Of a stretch of 64,000 nucleotides of DNA, positions 54,796 through 62,206 are shown piece after piece (within the stretch, counting starts at the first letter, position 1; every line of letters starts with the position of its first letter). This DNA comes from a virus. The position numbers and the translations under genes are program-made. The stretch lies in the IMG/VR virus record IMGVR_UViG_3300018019_000005, positions 62,001-126,000 of that record; one strand, written 5' to 3'. Below the pieces are notes generated by a model. The model had not been told where the DNA came from. It worked only from the letters and a program-made list of their open reading frames with translations, and ran no database searches.

Positions 54796-57123
54796 TTAGG
54801 GATTTTTTTCAAGCGGTAGGATTCTCTTGGGGTTGAGCAAGTCGTTGGAGGCCACTCGATTGGTCAGGGAGGTGTAGTACTTCCCTTGTGCCTTCGCCTC
54901 CCGGCGCTTGGCATCACGGAAATCTTCCAATTTATTCAACAGGATAACGCCTTCGGGCCAGTCCTCACCATTTTGACGAAGCCAGCGTACATACTCGGCA
55001 ATCTCGTGCGCCGGATACCACAAGGGGTCATCCCGGTCAGGTTCGGGGTAAGTGGTCTCCTGTCGATACTCAGCCTCGGCAATCCGTTCCAGCTTATCCT
55101 CATAAGGTTGGCTACGCTGTTTCAGGATGTCTTCACCATCCGGCCATACCCCCACAACCGGCTCCATGGGCTTATTCCAGTTGGGAACCTCATAGGTGTG
55201 CTTTTCGGGCTTAAGCAGATTGAGATACCCGGCAACCAAAGCTTGGTTGCTCTGCCACATGTCGGGATAATCCTTGTATCTTTGAAGAAGAACCGCCTCC
55301 AACTCAGGCCAGCGGCCCTTGATGACATCTTTGATATATCCCCCCATGGCACCGGGGAACTTGTCATCGTGGTATGAGTTACGCTCCAGACGCTCAAAAT
55401 CATCCGGGATGAGTTCATTCTTTTTATCCCTCATCTCGTTGAGGTATCGCTCCTCCAACTCAGGCCAGCGACCCTTGATAATCTGCTCAGCGTAGTCGGC
55501 CCTCACGGCATCTTTATTGACATATTTCGTGGTCGATTTCGTGGCGGGGACCACAGGATTTCCGGGATTATCACGCATCCACTGCCTCCGGTCCCGCTTA
55601 TCCATAGGCTCTTGAACATTGTAGAAAACTAACTTGGGTTGGGTGAGCATGGCTTCCAACCGGGGGTCTCTCGCTCCCCCTTTCATGTTATTCAAATAGT
55701 CAAAGTAGGTGGTATAGTTGTGGTCAGCAAGCAGAATTTCTCCCAACTCGTCCCACGATTCAATGTGAAACGCCTTGGCATACTCCATGGCTTCCTTGGG
55801 AGCATACTTGCACATGAGCATTTCAGGCCGGGGCATACCGCCGAACTCGAAAGACCGTTGCGTGGATATTTCCCGCCACGGCTTTTTGATAATCTTCAAG
55901 GCATACTGAACAGCCAGTTTACCCATGGTCTCATTGCCAGCGGTAGTCCAGAACTTGTGCTCCAACGCTGTCCAACGTCCTTTGATGACCGTGGCAGCAT
56001 AATTCAGTGCCCGTGTGGCGTTGTCGTTGTCTATCGCCGCCCGGCGCAGGAGGGTGGGTTCAATGGCAGGCCAGCGACCACGGATATGGTCATTGACATA
56101 TTCTACAGCCGTTCCAATGTACTTGCCAAGGTTCTTAAGCAGAACATACTCGAACAACTCCCACCGCTGCCTCGGATAGAACTTGTCTGCATACCTCTTA
56201 AGCTTGGGGATTCCCACCGAAGGCCACTGGATTTTAAGATACTCCATCTCCTCTGGGGTGAGCGGGGTGCCGGTCAGTATATGACCATCTATCCAGTGGT
56301 CATTACTGGTGAGAAGCTGTTGACCCAGTATCACTGGGTCACTAAGGCTCTGCTTCTTCATCCACGCATCCACCTGCGGGTCCACAGCAGCGATGTAGTC
56401 CGCTGCTTCCCGAGCTACCGGATGGGTGATGGCGGTACCAATGAGGGGTCCCGGAACGTCCTCGTAGTGCCCCCAACCCTTGTAACGCTTGCTCGTACTC
56501 GGCTGATGATATTGCACGATGAGAGACTCATCCCTGCGGTCCTTGTACTGATTGCTGGAGGGGTGAAGCTGAGCGAAGGGAAGTCCTCGGTAGAAAATCA
56601 CATAGCTGGGTCCGGTTCTGAGGTAGCTGCTGGCGGCACCATGGCGGGTACACCATTCCGTTGAGTCGGAGAGAATGCGGAGCGCCTCGGGATTGGTCAC
56701 CTTGAAGATAACGAAGTCACCCTTTTGAACGATGATTTGCTGTCCCGGCAAGTTCTTGAAGGTGTCAAAATTCTTGGAGCGAATGACCGTCATGGCATTC
56801 GCTTCGAGGGTCCGGGCAAGGTCTCCGGGGGTCTTATAACTGTTGATGTCCTTGTTGCCGCCAAAGCCCGGCTGGCGCTTCTGCGTCTGAAAACGGGAGA
56901 GGTTCTCCTTGATACCCTCGGCGTCCTCGGGGAGACGGATGAGACCACCCTTCACCATCCGGGCAAGCCAAGTCACAAAATCCGTTTGATTGGGGCTGGG
57001 GTCGGCGGCGATGCACATTTCCACCTGTTCCTTGGAAAGCTGCATCTGCCTCGTGAGGAGGTCGATTTTGGCATCCGAAGGGCGGGATGTGATGAGAAAG
57101 CTGGCTGTAAAGCTTAGGCCCAT
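54796..57123 (-). CDS. Large repeat protein with VIKGRWPELE motifs, 775 aa
   Basis: Contains at least five copies of a helical repeat with the core I-x-G-R-W-x-x-L/I-E (HIRGRWPAIE, VIKGRWTALE, IIKGRWPELE, VIKGRWPELE and the variant IIKKPWREIS), each followed by a short hydrophobic run. The same core occurs in large phage proteins of unknown role. The N-terminal region has SDSTEWCTRHGAASSYL and YVIFYRGLPFAQLH, also typical of phage proteins. Function unknown; length and repeats suggest a scaffold or interaction role. Confidence 0.78.
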   Translation of the reverse strand: MGLSFTASFLITSRPSDAKIDLLTRQMQLSKEQVEMCIAADPSPNQTDFVTWLARMVKGGLIRLPEDAEGIKENLSRFQTQKRQPGFGGNKDINSYKTPGDLARTLEANAMTVIRSKNFDTFKNLPGQQIIVQKGDFVIFKVTNPEALRILSDSTEWCTRHGAASSYLRTGPSYVIFYRGLPFAQLHPSSNQYKDRRDESLIVQYHQPSTSKRYKGWGHYEDVPGPLIGTAITHPVAREAADYIAAVDPQVDAWMKKQSLSDPVILGQQLLTSNDHWIDGHILTGTPLTPEEMEYLKIQWPSVGIPKLKRYADKFYPRQRWELFEYVLLKNLGKYIGTAVEYVNDHIRGRWPAIEPTLLRRAAIDNDNATRALNYAATVIKGRWTALEHKFWTTAGNETMGKLAVQYALKIIKKPWREISTQRSFEFGGMPRPEMLMCKYAPKEAMEYAKAFHIESWDELGEILLADHNYTTYFDYLNNMKGGARDPRLEAMLTQPKLVFYNVQEPMDKRDRRQWMRDNPGNPVVPATKSTTKYVNKDAVRADYAEQIIKGRWPELEERYLNEMRDKKNELIPDDFERLERNSYHDDKFPGAMGGYIKDVIKGRWPELEAVLLQRYKDYPDMWQSNQALVAGYLNLLKPEKHTYEVPNWNKPMEPVVGVWPDGEDILKQRSQPYEDKLERIAEAEYRQETTYPEPDRDDPLWYPAHEIAEYVRWLRQNGEDWPEGVILLNKLEDFRDAKRREAKAQGKYYTSLTNRVASNDLLNPKRILPLEKNP

Positions 57124-57131
57124 ATTCGTCT

Positions 57132-57764
57132 CTAATTTTGAAACGAATAGTTATTTACACTCATTTTACTCCTGTATTCTATCACCGCCTTCATTGCTAC
57201 TTTCATTTCTTCGTGGGTAAGGTACTTGTTTTTTATTCTATTGCAAATCACACAACAAGGTACAACGTTTTGTAGAGTATACCCGCTTTTAGGAATTTTC
57301 TTGTCTAACCCGTGTCCAGATTCATTTAGCAACCCACCACAATACCAACAAGGGTTTTTAATGAGGTTAGAATATGCGGGCAGGTCTATGTCTGAAGGAA
57401 CCCCACTACACTTTATTGCTCTCTTCAAGTTGCTCCAACGTCCCTTAAGACTGCGAAGCCACTTTTTGCCGATAGCCGATAGCTCTTCCTTGTATTTCTC
57501 ATAGTAATGCTGTTGACACAGTCCTCGGCCCACTGCCCTAAGCCCACAATGACAGAACACTCGGTCCTTACGGTTTCTGCCTGCGCACAGACGACACCTA
57601 CCTGTGTGGGTTTTTAGTTTTTGGGGATATACTGAAATTTCTTTTCCACAGCCTAACACACAGGGGAATATATATCGTAGTCTTTTAACAAGCTTCTTTA
57701 TTCCATGTGAATTCCCCTGTTTTAAGATACTTTCAACTCGGATAGCATTTTCTCGTAGTAACAT
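57132..57764 (-). CDS. HNH endonuclease, 210 aa
   Basis: Start at ATG 57764 behind GGGGGTTCT. Zinc units CVLGCGKE, CRLCAGRN and CHCGL precede CWYCGGLLNESGHGLDKK and NVVPCCVICNRIKN, the core of the phage HNH type. Directly upstream of the large repeat gene. AT-rich. Confidence 0.82.
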   Translation of the reverse strand: MLLRENAIRVESILKQGNSHGIKKLVKRLRYIFPCVLGCGKEISVYPQKLKTHTGRCRLCAGRNRKDRVFCHCGLRAVGRGLCQQHYYEKYKEELSAIGKKWLRSLKGRWSNLKRAIKCSGVPSDIDLPAYSNLIKNPCWYCGGLLNESGHGLDKKIPKSGYTLQNVVPCCVICNRIKNKYLTHEEMKVAMKAVIEYRSKMSVNNYSFQN

Positions 57765-57766
57765 AG

Positions 57767-57787
57767 AACCCCCATACAAAGGGGGTT
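57767..57787 (-). promoter_or_regulatory. 7-bp hairpin masking SD of HNH gene
   Basis: AACCCCC-TTTGTAT-GGGGGTT: the 3' arm is the ribosome binding site of the HNH gene at 57764. Confidence 0.55.
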
Positions 57788-57896
57788 TATAGTTCATTTT
57801 TAGGTTACAACTTTTGTTTCTTCCCCCTTCGGTGTATCTTAGTCTTAATATTTCCGCTGAGGGGTTTCTTACAATAATGGCACACTGGTCGCCTAC

Positions 57897-58592
57897 TCAC
57901 TTCTCCTCCTCAATCCCCCCATCCTTGTCCACGTTGTACATCCGCACACCGTGCTTATCAACAGTAAGAAAAGTACTGGGGATGTCCATCCAACACCCGG
58001 AGTTGTAATACATGACCTGCCCCTTTTTCTTACTTATCCGGTGGGTATGACCGCAGATGATGTGCCGTCCCCTCATCTCCCCGTAGGCCAGAGCCTTCGT
58101 GGCAACCTCCGTAGACAGGCGGAGCCATTTCTTGCTAACCTTCTTGACGAACCGGCTGAACCGATGAGTCTTCTTATCCATCATCTGCAACGTGAAGTAG
58201 ATAGCGCACGCCACGTTAGTGACAGTCTTATACTTGTTGATGAAGTGGTCAAAGCGGTCGCCATGCTCGGCGTGGTATCTCTCCTCGCCTTCCTCCCATT
58301 CATACTCCTGCACAAGCTCTATGCCGAGCAAGTGGGCTACAACCTCTGCTACAGGGTCATCGTGGTTTCCTTTCACCCATATGACCTTGGCGTGCTTGGT
58401 TAGCTTACGAAGATAGGATAGGAGTTTCCAATCCTCCTTTGTCAACCGGGTGAAAGCGAGGTCATTAAACAGGTCGCCATCTATCAACAAGGTGTCGAAC
58501 TCCACCTTATCCAGAAGTTCTATGAGTTCTCTCGCCCGGCTTACAGGAGAACCGACATGGATATCTAACACTACGAGGATGTGGGTTTTCAA
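57897..58592 (-). CDS. LpxH-like metallophosphoesterase, 231 aa
   Basis: TTG start behind AAGGACTAATT. Motifs LDIHVGS, DGDLFND, KGNHDD, EHGDRFD and CGHTHR, with YYNSGCW near the end, as in the UDP-2,3-diacylglucosamine hydrolase-like family. The substrate in a phage is unknown. Third metallophosphoesterase in the window. Confidence 0.82.
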   Translation of the reverse strand: MKTHILVVLDIHVGSPVSRARELIELLDKVEFDTLLIDGDLFNDLAFTRLTKEDWKLLSYLRKLTKHAKVIWVKGNHDDPVAEVVAHLLGIELVQEYEWEEGEERYHAEHGDRFDHFINKYKTVTNVACAIYFTLQMMDKKTHRFSRFVKKVSKKWLRLSTEVATKALAYGEMRGRHIICGHTHRISKKKGQVMYYNSGCWMDIPSTFLTVDKHGVRMYNVDKDGGIEEEK

Positions 58593-58594
58593 AA

Positions 58595-59023
58595 TTAGTC
58601 CTTACCCCGTTTGGCTTCCGCCATCAGGATGGCAATGAAGTAATCAATGATTTGGTCCCACTCAAAGTTCTCGCAGAAGATGAGCAACTTGCCTTTGAAG
58701 GTGGTGCAGTTCGCCTTGTGAGGCCGGTCATCAATCAGGAAGTCCCCATGGTCGCCGAGCAGGCCCTTGTCATGCGTCAGGATGATGTGACGCTGCATCT
58801 CAGGCATGTGGTTCAACACCCACTGCGCCTTCTCAGCGTAGGCGTGCGACACGCCCGTAGGCGGCTTGGTAGCGATGATGGGTTCGTATCCCATCTTGGC
58901 AAGATGTCGGATAGCGGCGACGGCTCCGGGGATTTCCTCCATAGCGAGGTACGCCCCCGGCTGCATCTTAATCCACTCACCCGGCTTGCCGTGTTCCCGC
59001 TTGTAGCGGTCGAAGTCCACCAC
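58595..59023 (-). CDS. 5'-(deoxy)nucleotidase-like HAD protein, N-terminal problem
   Basis: The open frame from GTG 59023 gives VDFDRYKREHGKPG..., and continues with PIIATKPP and FLIDDRPHKA, as in the HAD-type 5'-deoxynucleotidase family. The nucleophile motif IDLDGVVVDF lies partly upstream of this GTG in the same frame. A well-placed ATG at 59056 (GGTGGAGAAA-ATG) reaches it, but codon 3 is TGA. Either a rare start (ATA or ATT at 59047 or 59041), a nonsense mutation, or a sequence error. Confidence 0.65.
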   Translation of the reverse strand: MVDFDRYKREHGKPGEWIKMQPGAYLAMEEIPGAVAAIRHLAKMGYEPIIATKPPTGVSHAYAEKAQWVLNHMPEMQRHIILTHDKGLLGDHGDFLIDDRPHKANCTTFKGKLLIFCENFEWDQIIDYFIAILMAEAKRGKD

Positions 59024-59036
59024 GACACCGTCAAGG

Positions 59037-59285
59037 TCAATGAATATTCAATTCATTTTCTCCACCTTTCCCGTAAGCCTGACACTCCGCACAAGTAAAG
59101 ACTCTCCACCTGAAATGCTGGCAATGGCAATTATGCCCAAGGCAATCAATGTGCTTGCCTTCTTTACAAGGCGGGCATACCACGTGCCCGGTCATTATGG
59201 CGTTGCACTCTGCGTCATCACATTCGCAGTAATGCCCCACACACATGAAGTGGTTGCCTCGCTCACAGCCTTCGCAGAGCCGCAT
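59037..59285 (-). CDS. Cys-rich hypothetical protein, 82 aa
   Basis: Contains two similar units (CEGCERGNHFMCVGHYCECD and CPPCKEGKHIDCLGHNCHC) and a final CAEC, suggesting repeated metal-binding modules. Overlaps the presumed start of the nucleotidase-like gene. Confidence 0.65.
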   Translation of the reverse strand: MRLCEGCERGNHFMCVGHYCECDDAECNAIMTGHVVCPPCKEGKHIDCLGHNCHCQHFRWRVFTCAECQAYGKGGENELNIH

Positions 59286-59292
59286 ACGCCCC

Positions 59293-60129
59293 CTATTCCT
59301 CTCTCACAAACTGTCCGGCAAGCTCTTTGAGACGCCCCCGGAACCGATTGAACTCCTTCTGGTCAATACCAAGCTGGTGACCAGAATGCAAGCCGGACTG
59401 GACTTCTTTCTCGGTCGCCAACCAGTCACAGGTGGTACACCAAAAACGCCGGGTATCCGCAAAGCTGCCCCCGGAGCGAAGAACGGCGGTCAAAAGCGGG
59501 GCAACCTCCGGGTTCCTATCAACAACAAAGTCAATGAACTCCCCGGTAAACATTTGGTCGTCCTGCGATTTGGCTTCCTTATCAGTGCCCAAGGAAAGCT
59601 CGGTGGAATTCTTGTAGACGTACTCGTCCACACCACCCGACTGCATGATGAATTCGTCCTGTTCCGCTGCCGACAAAGACACGTTATCCATACGGCTCAA
59701 GGGGTTGCGGAAGAATTTGCTTCCCACTGTGAGAAACTTCCGCATGAGGCACACGTTCAGGAAGTGACGGAACCGGCGCTCGCTCGCTCCATACTGACGG
59801 AAGGGGTCGAACACCTGCACAAGGTCTGTCTTGCCCGCATCCCGGTGCTTGGATTCGTCAGGAAGAGATTGTAGGTGGATAAGAAGGTCCTGTGTCCAAT
59901 CCTCTACTTCATTGTTCGGCTGAGTGGACAGGCGCTTCTTGACCCAATTGCGAACCATGGTCGGGAACCGCTCGTAGAACTCCACAAAGTTCTTGGGAAC
60001 TACGAAACCATCATCCCCGATGTAGTGCCCGTCTTTGGCAATGTAAATGATGTCCCCCGTATACCCGTCTTGAGTAGCTACCACCGCTCCCTCGGGTGGA
60101 GGTACGGTGGGAGCAAAAACAACCTTCAT
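59293..60129 (-). CDS. Sigma-factor-like protein, 278 aa
   Basis: Residues about 50-150 look like sigma region 2: NNEVEDWTQDLLIHL (2.2-like), then FDPFRQYGASERRFRHFL and a basic segment. A C-terminal block (HQLGIDQKEFNRFRGRLKELAG) resembles a region 4 helix-turn-helix. This is the general pattern of small phage ECF-type sigma factors, but the match is by eye. If right, it may recognise the recurrent GTGGTATACT promoters. Confidence 0.5.
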   Translation of the reverse strand: MKVVFAPTVPPPEGAVVATQDGYTGDIIYIAKDGHYIGDDGFVVPKNFVEFYERFPTMVRNWVKKRLSTQPNNEVEDWTQDLLIHLQSLPDESKHRDAGKTDLVQVFDPFRQYGASERRFRHFLNVCLMRKFLTVGSKFFRNPLSRMDNVSLSAAEQDEFIMQSGGVDEYVYKNSTELSLGTDKEAKSQDDQMFTGEFIDFVVDRNPEVAPLLTAVLRSGGSFADTRRFWCTTCDWLATEKEVQSGLHSGHQLGIDQKEFNRFRGRLKELAGQFVREE

Positions 60130-60173
60130 TGGAGCTTGTTTGATTTTACCCTAAGTCTCTTGTTTTAAGGTAA

Positions 60174-60914
60174 TTAGCCATCCTCCAGAGGAGCGGGTGC
60201 GACCGGTTCCGTCTTGGGAACCTGTCCCGTCTCTGGAGGATGCTTGAGGTAATAGGTAGCTTCAAACTCCGCTTTGGGAATAGGAGGAAGCCCCTTGTTC
60301 TTGCGCAGAAGATTTGCCTGCGCCCACAACTTACGGCACTTGTAATGAACGCTCTCCGTGTCGCTCTTGTAGGTCGCCGGACGACCACCCTTCCGGGGCG
60401 GCTTAGGCACTTTGACTTTCGTGGGTTTCCTACCCCGCTTGGGTTTCTCAGGCGGTGGTTGTGGCGGCGGTGGGTCACCCGGCTGAGTCCATGGAGCAGG
60501 CGGCGGCTCGGGGACGGTTTCTTCCACCGGCTCCGGGACCACCACTGGTTCAGGGGGAACCTCTATCACCGGTTCAGGAGTAACTTCAATTACCGGCTCC
60601 GGGGTTGGGGCAGGCGGAACGGCTGGTGCTGCCTCGGGAATCTGTATAGGCACAATGCCCGGAAGAACAACAGGTGGGGTGGGTACAACTTCCTCCACAA
60701 TGGGTCCAAAATGCCAATCGGATATGATGGCCGGTGTGGGGGTTTTAACCAAACCGGTCAATTCGTTGAGAACCTCGGCCTTGACTTCATCTTTAAGCTG
60801 CTGCTTAAGCTTCATCAAAAAGGGAGCTAGAAGCGAGAGCAACTCATTGATTTCAGGCGGGTACTCCTCGGGAACAAGCCTAATGATAGGTGGACCCTTG
60901 CGAGTAATTTCCAT
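60174..60914 (-). CDS. Proline-rich AT-hook protein, 246 aa
   Basis: Start at ATG 60914 behind TGGGAGGATTGAGT. A helical N-terminus is followed by a Pro/Glu/Val-rich linker (about residues 95-160) and a basic AT-hook-like KPKRGRKPTKVKVPKPPRK. Likely a DNA-binding, non-globular linker protein; no family. Confidence 0.7.
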   Translation of the reverse strand: MEITRKGPPIIRLVPEEYPPEINELLSLLAPFLMKLKQQLKDEVKAEVLNELTGLVKTPTPAIISDWHFGPIVEEVVPTPPVVLPGIVPIQIPEAAPAVPPAPTPEPVIEVTPEPVIEVPPEPVVVPEPVEETVPEPPPAPWTQPGDPPPPQPPPEKPKRGRKPTKVKVPKPPRKGGRPATYKSDTESVHYKCRKLWAQANLLRKNKGLPPIPKAEFEATYYLKHPPETGQVPKTEPVAPAPLEDG

Positions 60915-60972
60915 ACTCAATCCTCCCAAGCTAATAGTGGATACCGGGGAATAAAGACACTCCCGGCTAATA

Positions 60973-60981
60973 ATAATACCA
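60973..60981 (-). promoter_or_regulatory. Extended -10 promoter TGGTATTAT
   Basis: CTCTGGTATTATTATTAG in the 5' region of the AT-hook gene, about 60 nt upstream of its ATG. Confidence 0.5.
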
Positions 60982-61090
60982 GAGAAATCATGGAAAAATC
61001 GGCAATTCCTTAGACGCATCAGAGGCGCATAAAGTTTCACCCTCCTTTCCACGGACTGCCAAGCAGCCCGGAAAACATCTTCCCACTTAC

Positions 61091-61103
61091 AGTATACCTC
61101 GAA
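61091..61103 (-). promoter_or_regulatory. Extended -10-like TTCGAGGTATACT
   Basis: Second promoter for the AT-hook gene, with one change (GAGG for GTGG). It gives a long 5' leader of about 170 nt. Confidence 0.55.
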
Positions 61104-61158
61104 ATTGGGGTAAAAAACCGAAATTTTAACTACCTACCCCATCTAATAGGAGAGTGTC

Positions 61159-61455
61159 ATGGGTAAGCTGCGGATGCAAGTGCCCTTTGGACTAGAAACA
61201 TCAAGGCTTTTCAACTTTCTACCCTCCTCGGGAATCCCGAGGGAGTTGTTGCGTAAAGCTGCCTCTCTCGGGCTTTCCCGCTGTGCTGGGAACACGTTCA
61301 TCTGCGAAAGCAGCAAGGACTTCTGGCAGATACGGGGCAACAAAATTGTTCGGCTGGTAGGAGATGAGGTTGATAACGGTGACCATCTCCCGGCTGCACC
61401 GGAAGACAATCCGGCTGGTTTTATGGATGAAATATTGGGAGATTTAACCTTTTAG
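61159..61455 (+). CDS. Hypothetical protein, 98 aa
   Basis: ATAGGAGAGTGTC before ATG. Unrecognised; divergent from the AT-hook gene. Confidence 0.7.
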   Translation: MGKLRMQVPFGLETSRLFNFLPSSGIPRELLRKAASLGLSRCAGNTFICESSKDFWQIRGNKIVRLVGDEVDNGDHLPAAPEDNPAGFMDEILGDLTF

Positions 61456-61472
61456 CCTTGTAAAGTAAAAAT

Positions 61473-61504
61473 GGACTTTCCACAGTGTTATTAAAGGAGA
61501 GTTC
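61473..61504 (+). promoter_or_regulatory. 9-bp SD-masking hairpin with promoter-like loop
   Basis: GGACTTTCC (61473) pairs with GGAGAGTTC (61496), covering the ribosome binding site of the GIY-YIG gene at 61507; the loop reads ACAGTGTTATTAAA. Nearly identical to the leader at 5301. Confidence 0.6.
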
Positions 61505-61506
61505 AA

Positions 61507-62205
61507 ATGTTTATCTATTTGATTGTTAATCATAAGACTGGAAAGTACTATGTCGGTCAGCATAAAGGAAGGAATCTAAGGGCTTACTTGCAACGGAAGT
61601 TGTCCGCTGCAAAACACAATGAAGGAAAGGGTGGTTCTTATTTATTCGCTTCCATGCGCAAGCACCCGGACCCCCAAGTCTGGTCCATTCATGCCCTTCG
61701 TTCGGATATCCAGACCCGTGAGGAGCTTGATGAGTGCGAACGGGAGTTCATTCGGTTTTTGCGGGCGCAAGACCCCGAGTATGGATATAACATCTGCCGG
61801 GGAGGGGAGGGGTTTACGGGACCACATAACCCATCTTTTGGAATTAACCAAAGCCGTATCATGAAAGAAATTTGGGAACGACCAGATTTCCGGGAAAAGA
61901 TGGCAAAAAGAAAAGGACGTTTGGGGAGTAAAGCTTCGGAGAAAACACGAGAGAGGTTGAGACTCAGTCATTTAGGTATAAAGCCCACAACAGATGCTTT
62001 GAAAAAACGGGCTGAAACAAGGAAGTTGAAAGGAATAAGGTCGCCAATGTTAGGAAGACACCACTCGAATGAAACTAGAAAGAAGATGGTTGAAGCTCAT
62101 TCCCATAGAGTGTGGTCCGATGAACAAAGGGAATCTCTTGCTATTAGGATGCGTGAAGTGAGAAAACTAAGTCCAAGAGGAAACAAGGGAGTGGAGGCGG
62201 TATAA
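61507..62205 (+). CDS. GIY-YIG homing endonuclease, 232 aa
   Basis: Residues 1-95 as in the paralogues (IYLIVN, GKYYVGQHKG, WSIHALRSDIQ, GYNICRGGEG), followed by NUMOD-like repeats (SPMLGRHHSNETRKK). Placed between an unrelated small gene and a larger cysteine-motif protein gene. Confidence 0.9.
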   Translation: MFIYLIVNHKTGKYYVGQHKGRNLRAYLQRKLSAAKHNEGKGGSYLFASMRKHPDPQVWSIHALRSDIQTREELDECEREFIRFLRAQDPEYGYNICRGGEGFTGPHNPSFGINQSRIMKEIWERPDFREKMAKRKGRLGSKASEKTRERLRLSHLGIKPTTDALKKRAETRKLKGIRSPMLGRHHSNETRKKMVEAHSHRVWSDEQRESLAIRMREVRKLSPRGNKGVEAV

Positions 62206-62206
62206 G

